64,000 nucleotides of DNA, from the NCBI GenBank assembly GCA_963921795.1, contig OY997643.1, forward strand, positions 9,517,033 to 9,581,032. Reading direction: 5' to 3'. Below are positions 57,640 through 64,000 of this stretch, piece by piece (position 1 is the stretch's first letter; every line of letters begins with the position of its first letter). The notes beneath the pieces are model-generated. The model ran no database searches, had not been told where the DNA came from, and was given only the letters and a program-made list of their open reading frames with translations. A program made the position numbers and the translations under genes. Source of the DNA: Nannobrachium achirus (lineage: Eukaryota; Chordata; Actinopteri; Myctophiformes; Myctophidae).

Positions 57640-58925
57640 TCAGTCAAACTTTCCACTGTTGGCAGAATCAACCTGAGGCTGAATATGGAAACAAAACCGA
57701 ATATATCACGCCAACAGGAACGTTTGGTCAACCTCTGACCTCAAACCAGTAGCTGGCCAGTGAGAGCTTCATCTCGGAGGTGCAGAACAAGCATAAAACG
57801 TTTGGATACCGCCCACATGAGGCACTGAACGACGCCAATGTAGCCAAACAAAACTAACATATTCTGTTCTGGTGCATTGGGCTTTAGAGACGCTCTTCCT
57901 GGTTGAATACTGTTTTTACAAAACAGCGCCTCCAACGTCGCAGAGCTGAATAACACCCGACGAGACTAATGCTCTGTCAATGCGGTGCATTTCGGTCCTC
58001 TGACCTGCGCGGCAGTAGTGAGTTGGCACCATGATGGCGACGACAAATAGTGAAAAACTAGAAGAAATGGAGTCTCCATCCGGTGGAATATGTTTCATTT
58101 CGCCATAGAAATTTATTTTAAGCGTGTGGTGGGGGGTCCAGACTGTGTCCACTAAGTAGAGTAAGCTTTCGACTGTCCACTGATACCTTTGGTTTGTTGA
58201 GGGGCGAAAACATTTTTTTCCTTTTTGTCCCGGACCAGACGACAGGGCTTTCCGGATTTGCCAAGGATATGGGGAGGTAGACGAACATACTGTAGCGTTA
58301 GGGAGAACGCTATGGACCAGAGCTGTATTTCCTCCAGCGATTTAATCATGACATTATGATTTAATGTTCCAAAGGCATCTCTGAAGTCAAGGAACACAGA
58401 GTACAGTTTGCAAGACTCATGCTTAAAGTCGTCTATCCCTGTTTTAAGGCTAAAAACAAGTTTGTTCATACCCTGCCTGTTGATGTACAGATTGTACGCC
58501 TTCTGCTTGGTGGACAAGATGTTATCATCCACCAGCCGTGGAAGGACTCTGGCCTGGATGCACTTCATGAATACGTTATAGATAGTGGGTAAGAGAGATA
58601 TGTCCCTCCATGATGTGAAATCTTCGGGGATATTGTCCTTTTTGGGGATACGGTGGATTAATGCTCCCATCCATGTGTCTGGTACTCCTCTGTTTTCTAA
58701 ACTATCGCTAACTACTGTCAAACTATCGCTATACTTTCCACTGTTGGCAGAATCAAGCTGCGGCTGAATATTGAAATAATTAAAACCGAATATATTATGC
58801 CAACAGGAACGTTTGGCCAACCTCTGCCCTCAAACCACAGTAGCTGGCCAGCGAGCAATAAAAGTTTGGAGACCGCCCACATGAAGGCACTGAACGACGC
58901 CAATGTAGCCGAACTAAACTAACTA
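57640..58925 (-). pseudogene. Non-LTR retrotransposon fragment with reverse-transcriptase domain
   Basis: The minus-strand frame 58820-58152 encodes 222 residues with RT landmarks: HRIPKKDNIPEDFTSWRDIS, LLPTIYNVFMKCIQARVLP and QKAYNLYINRQGMN, then FLDFRDAFGTLNHNVM (motif A, Asp in place). The catalytic YxDD motif, endonuclease and gag parts are missing, so it is dead. The block order recalls the R2/NeSL-type group, but the clade is not certain. The segments at 58736-58925 and 57650-57860 are direct repeats of each other. Confidence 0.72.
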
Positions 58926-58929
58926 AACT

Positions 58930-59923
58930 AAACTAATAAATATGCATAGCATTTAAACGATTTTATTTAACTATCATCATCAATATTTCATATAAATGGA
59001 CTTTTGACAGCTGTGTGCTGTGAAAAAAACACAAATTGCACTCAGCCTTATTTCACATTACCAAATGTAACCAGACGTACAAGGTAAAATAATTCAATGA
59101 AATAGCCTTTCTTTGACCCCTTCAGAATGAGACAACAGGGAACAAGGAATCCTGACAAATTATACTCTGGGGAAATATTCTTGTTTCATGGTGCTGGTAT
59201 CCATCCAATTATAATACAATTTAGGAATGAAGCCGCAGGCCGTATAAAATTAATCCTCAGGCCTCATTTGGCCCGAGGACTAGTTATTACGTTTTATACT
59301 CTTAAGTTTAAAAGCAGTGAACGTTGGACAGACGGACGGAAGGTAGCTGATAGACCCAAGTCATATACTGACCTAACAGATACTTCTCTGTTCCCTGTTT
59401 AGTTTAGCAATAAAATGCATCTTGACTAATAAGATATACTGTACTAGTAAATCTTAACTGCACCGAAGATGTGATTTAAAGCAGACACGCACTGACGCAG
59501 AAGCAGAAATCCTACTTAATTTATGGACTCCATAGCGGAATTGAAACTCTCAAAAGATCAGCAAAACCTTGACTCAGAAACGTTGTTAAAAGATAAAATA
59601 TTTATTTACAGCGCTGTAACAGTCACACAACAATACACACACATCCTCCACCAACGACAGACAAGACAAGACTGCCTTGCCCTACCCTGTCTCTCAGTTC
59701 ATAATTAGCCTGTAGCTATGCCCCTCCCCTAAAAGCTTTTGTCCAATGCTTGCTTAGCAACCGACTGACTGGCTGCCAGCTGTGACCTTCCATCCTATCC
59801 TCCCTACCTTCTGACCTCATCTACAAATATTTTTTACCTCCAAGTTTTCAGGACTCAAACTAGCAAATGTATTCAGTACTAAGCCGTATAATGATATAAT
59901 TGCACCTCATCAGCACGCACGTA

Positions 59924-59975
<52 letters not shown>

Positions 59976-60132
59976 CACAGTTACCGTCATGCTCGGTCAG
60001 TTTCATCCTTTGGACATGTCAAATAAAAGGTTGTGCAGGATAGCCTGTGTGTGAGTTTATCCCCGAAAGGTGTGAGGTCAGCCAACATGTTGTCAAATTA
60101 AATGAGTCCATGTCCCCCCCCCCCCCCCCCCC

Positions 60133-60197
<65 letters not shown>

Positions 60198-60540
60198 GCA
60201 CGACGCACGTGAGCACCAAGGTTATTATAGTTTCAAATGTATTTTTCTTTTCGTGTTAGTTTTGTAATATGGGGTAGTCAGGGCCGAAATTCAAAAAGCT
60301 CAGAAAAATCGCTAAAATATCAGACCTATAAGCCTCGTCGCGATAATAGGTCTTGTGGGTTTCTAGATCTGCTATTTCCACTATATTTTAAAGAAACTTA
60401 ACACTGACAAAGGCAAAAACAAGGACATTTTCTCTATGGTTGTTAGTTTCGAAAACACGCACTACTTTTAGGCTTAACATTTGTTTAAGCCTTGTTCTTA
60501 TTCTCATTTCATTTAAATATATATATTTTTTCCTTCGTTA
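58930..60540. other. Intergenic with ACGC and CA microsatellites
   Basis: ACGC repeat 59914-59974. C run plus CA repeat 60113-60189. A degenerate core at 60325-60380 (TTCTAGATCTGCTATTTCC). 58930-59900 shows no gene or repeat signature. Confidence 0.45.
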
Positions 60541-60555
60541 TTTCATTTCATTTGC

Positions 60556-60736
<181 letters not shown>

Positions 60737-60889
60737 CATACCGGTATGCCACAACAAAGGAAGCGTGGAGAGAGAGAGAAAGATGAGAGCGTACAATAAT
60801 TGCCACGAGGTCGCACAATGATCATTATCATAAAAGCCATCAGGGCACAGCAGGCCAGAGCGCTTAATGCCTGCTGCTCCCATAATGCC

Positions 60890-61576
60890 TTGCTGTCGGG
60901 CAGAAACCTCTTATCTCCATGTTTAAACTTTTTACGTTTTTTTTTTTTCATAAACTATGCTCTACTTTCGTCACAACACGGTGTCACACAAAAGTGGCAA
61001 AAATACCCGATCTATTAAGCTCACAGCGCAATGCAGCGCTGAGCAACGCGACACGTTGTGAGCTTGTAGATCTGCTATTTTTGAAAGTGAAAATGGTTTA
61101 ATTCTGACTGCGGGGTTTATAAATACCAGACCGATGAAAAGTATTGACAATTTAGGCATTTAGCAGATGCTCTTAATCCAGAGCGACTTACAGATCCATC
61201 TAAAAAAGCATTGCAGATGCCATAGCAGCCCGAATCAACTCTGACTTCAGAAGGTTGACATTTACATGTGTCTATTACCAGTAATACTCCCTAATCGGGA
61301 GAAAAGCGACCGATAGGTCGCATACACAAACTTCAGAAGGCAATGGTAGCCAATCAGGAGGGAATATGGGAAATGGGACAGATCCATGTTGATGACATGC
61401 GAGATACTGTGTACCGCTTTGTGTGATTTTAGGGCAAAATCTGTAGGAGCAGTGTCCAAAAATGTGTTTTGCAAGAACCATCATCAGTCTAACAAAGAAT
61501 CAATAATCTTTACATTGAAACTATACACACTGAATGATGCCAGGTCAACAACAATGACCTGGCATCATTCTTCAAC
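60890..61576. other. Module M fragment, SINE-like motif and GCGACC repeat piece
   Basis: 60893-61090: CTGTCGGGCAGAAACCTC and a core at 61000-61085 with an asymmetric tip. 61150-61192: GCATTTAGCAGATGCTC motif. 61278-61480: inverse end of the 19013-19563 family. Confidence 0.5.
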
Positions 61577-62465
61577 AGTGGTTCTCAACCTTTTCAGGCA
61601 GCGACCCACAAAAAAATCATATTTGAACTGGGGACCCCCCACTCTGCACAACTTGGCGTAATTTGACCAATATCTAGGGTGTTGCAAGGAATGGAGTTTG
61701 TCGACGCGAGTGAAACATTTCGTGTTTTATCCGGTTTTGGGTGTTTTTTTATTTCAGTTTGGGTGTTTATTCCCCACACAACAGTCTAACAAAAAAATAA
61801 GTTATTTTCTTAACATCATTAATTTTCAAGCCTAATATGTGTAATCTTTGAGTACAGTTCGGATATTGCAGGTATGTTCAGGTATATTCATAGCCAGACA
61901 ACCAGAGAGAGAGAGAGCTGATCACTTAACATTCCAATCAATCAACTCAATATTGTCGCCAGCTGGTCTCTGAGTGAAACCTAGACTCCAACAGTGAGCA
62001 GTTGGTTAATTCTTTAAAAAATCATAACTCTTGACAGGAATGGGCTAGAGACTTACTTTTTTCCCCTAAATGCTCAGAAATGCTAGGGGCCCAAATGACG
62101 CCCCTGTGCACAAGCAATTGGAATTGTAAGTGTTGGCACTATATTTAGTTTGACTCGATCTATTCCATTGTGAAAATAGCCGATCTACATACTCACAACG
62201 CCTCGCAACGCGAAAATTTTCACAATTTCTCTTTCACAAAATGTGACAATTTGACCAAAATTCGACCGGAGGTACTTATACAAGGTCTTTAAAGCTCTTA
62301 AATTGTCACTTTAGAAATGTGCAGATGCCCTGTATACACTTTAAGTTGTTCTGTTTACTGTTTAGTGAGAAAACAACGTTAACATTTAGCTAAACATGTG
62401 GGGACCCCCCACAATATTTTAGGGGACCCCTCCGGGGGTCCCGAACCACAGGTTGAGAACCACCG
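61577..62465. mobile_element. hAT-like MITE, CAGTGGTTCTCAACC family, interrupted
   Basis: Starts CAGTGGTTCTCAACCTTTTC and ends GGTTGAGAACCACCG, like 42226-42662 but with about 400 bp of extra sequence from roughly 61655. The core at 62165-62225 has lost most of its 3' arm. Confidence 0.6.
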
Positions 62466-62587
62466 GTCTACGCCAGCTTGTGACTAAATTGGAACACATG
62501 GTTACTGCGTCCATTTGCTGAGAAGTAACGGTTTTGGACATACACGGTTTCCGCCCAACCGCGACGAATGCCTTAGTTCATCACAGG

Positions 62588-62814
62588 CTGGGGCGTCACA
62601 CCAAATTCTGGGCCCCGGGTACAAGGATTCACTGCGCCCCCCCCCCCCCCACCCCCCATGAATGTTAACTATTGAAAAATAGCAGATATACAAGCTCGGT
62701 GCCGCGCTGCGAGCTTGTAGATCTGCTATTTTTGAATAGATAACGTTATAAGGGCCCCTCCACCTTGGGCCCCAGTAACTCAGTCCCACTTTCCTACCCC
62801 TTGTGACGCCCCTG
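62588..62814. mobile_element. Short hAT MITE, 227 bp, complete, 8-bp TSD
   Basis: Exact duplication ATCACAGG at 62580-62587 and 62815-62822. Ends CTGGGGCGTCACACC / TTGTGACGCCCCTG. The core 62665-62740 shares the one-armed deletion seen at 51922-51985, marking a subfamily. Confidence 0.88.
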
Positions 62815-63097
62815 ATCACAGGCAGCGGGTATACCAGTGGTGAGTCACTGATGCTCACTGCAGGATAGCTGCGGTGAGCGTCGATGTCTCTCCCATTCCA
62901 TCACTTCACAGCGTCCATTATCAGCGACCGTTCCATCGATTCAGCCTCAGGATCTGTCGCGGAGCCCAGCTCCTCGACCTTTGGACTCGTTCGACAACTT
63001 GGACAACTGTGTTTCCCTGTTTGGTTTAGGTGTTTTTTTGCGCGATTTAGGTTTACTTATTTAGTTCTGTAGCTCTGTGTTTTTCTGTTTAGTCTTA

Positions 63098-63437
63098 AGG
63101 CCCTTTTCCACCGGCAGCGATAACGATGACGATAGCCATACAATATCACAGCGATAATTATGCCTTCACATTGATGTCCGATAAAGTTATCGGACATCAA
63201 TGTGAAGAGGCGCCAATTAACAGCCGCTCGCGCAGAGCGCACCTCGAGCTGTTTGTCAGAGACCCAGTTCCACATCACTGTGATCTTAACCACATCGTTG
63301 TTGATCCTAACGATGTAGTTGTCGGCTATCGTTGTCTTTATCGGTGTTGGGTGGATGCTGCCGATCCACTTCAATTGAAAACCTACTTTTTAAAAACGTT
63401 ATCGTCATCGTTATTGCTACCAGTGGAAAAGGGCCTT
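63098..63437. mobile_element. hAT MITE, AGGCCCTTTTCCACC termini
   Basis: Flanks TAGTCTTA / TACTCTTA. Ends AGGCCCTTTTCCACCGG / CCAGTGGAAAAGGGCCTT, GATAACGATGACGATA-type subterminal repeats. A different central palindrome is present (CACATTGATGTCCGATAA and complement, 63166-63207). Confidence 0.82.
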
Positions 63438-63445
63438 TACTCTTA

Positions 63446-64000
63446 CTTTGTACTTGTAGTAATGTTACTGTCCTCGTCCTCCCTATAACCACCGCCTGGT
63501 CACCTGTGTTCTGTTTGCCCCAGCCAGTCCTTGTGTTGATTGTGTTTTGAGTTCACCTGTGTCAAGGTTTCTGTCTATATATACTGCTTGTTTTCTTGCG
63601 TCAGTTTGTCATTTTACAGTGTCAGTCTGAGAGAAGTGTTTAGCCTGTGAGTCTTATGTATTATCAGTTGGTTGTAATGGATGTTAATCCATTAAGGCCT
63701 GAGGCCGATTCTACAAATGTCTTCTTTTCTTTATTGTTTTTTTGGCAGGTAAACAAGATAACAACAGATTAATCATATAATGTTACATGCCTGCTTTTTC
63801 TCAATAGAGAAGAACAAAACGAAAAGAAAAAGAGTACACAATCATACAAACACACAGTGGCGTCAGTTCAGAAAAAGCTAAGGTATGGCAGGATTGGCAA
63901 CATGACTGGTGTCTTGCACGCGCGCCTTCACCTATGATACATTTATTTCCCCCCCGTTTTGAACGGTTGTTCAAGTGCAGCTAATCCTGGCATGTTAGTA
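63446..64000. other. Window end; start of another CAGTGGCGTCAGTT MITE
   Basis: 63446-63855 has no recognised gene or repeat; TATATATA at 63577-63584 is only suggestive. From 63858 (CAGTGGCGTCAGTTCAG) a MITE of the 14318 family begins and runs off the window. Confidence 0.5.

Overview
This is vertebrate nuclear DNA, almost certainly from a ray-finned (teleost) fish. The genes have GT-AG introns, the exons are GC-rich in AT-rich surroundings, and the rest is filled with fish-style DNA-transposon MITEs, tRNA-derived SINEs and CA/CT/TA microsatellites. Three protein-coding genes are recognisable, all on the + strand and in a conserved vertebrate order: tmem128 (3' part, about 1.0-9.2 kb), otop1 (complete, six coding exons, 15.9-29.9 kb) and a D1-class dopamine receptor, drd5 (intronless, 37.4-38.9 kb). 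I could read all three as open, correctly phased coding sequences. No rRNA, functional tRNA, CRISPR or prokaryotic feature was seen.

Layout. 1-9.2 kb: three coding exons and a probable 3'UTR exon of tmem128, with introns full of MITEs. 9.2-15.9 kb: intergenic, with a large foldback element, the second copy of a 1.55-kb repeat, and nested hAT MITEs. 15.9-30 kb: otop1; intron 2 holds a hAT element with three other elements inserted into it, exon 4 has a SINE about 35 bp upstream, and exon 5 is preceded by a long pure CT tract. 30-37 kb: otop1 3' side, MITEs and the drd5 upstream region. 39-64 kb: no further gene, but a very dense MITE graveyard, a 1.3-kb palindrome, a non-LTR reverse-transcriptase fragment and long microsatellites.

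The genes do not form a pathway. otop1 encodes a plasma-membrane proton channel needed for otolith formation and acid sensing. drd5 encodes a Gs-coupled catecholamine receptor. tmem128 encodes a small four-helix membrane protein of poorly known role. Their adjacency is ancestral synteny.

The most unusual signal is a short palindrome (half-site AGCAGATCTACAAGC followed by a GC-rich tip) that I count about 45 times in 64 kb. It sits in or near the middle of many MITE families that otherwise have different termini, and its two arms vary together from family to family. This looks like a shared, actively maintained hairpin/cruciform module carried by unrelated-looking non-autonomous transposons.
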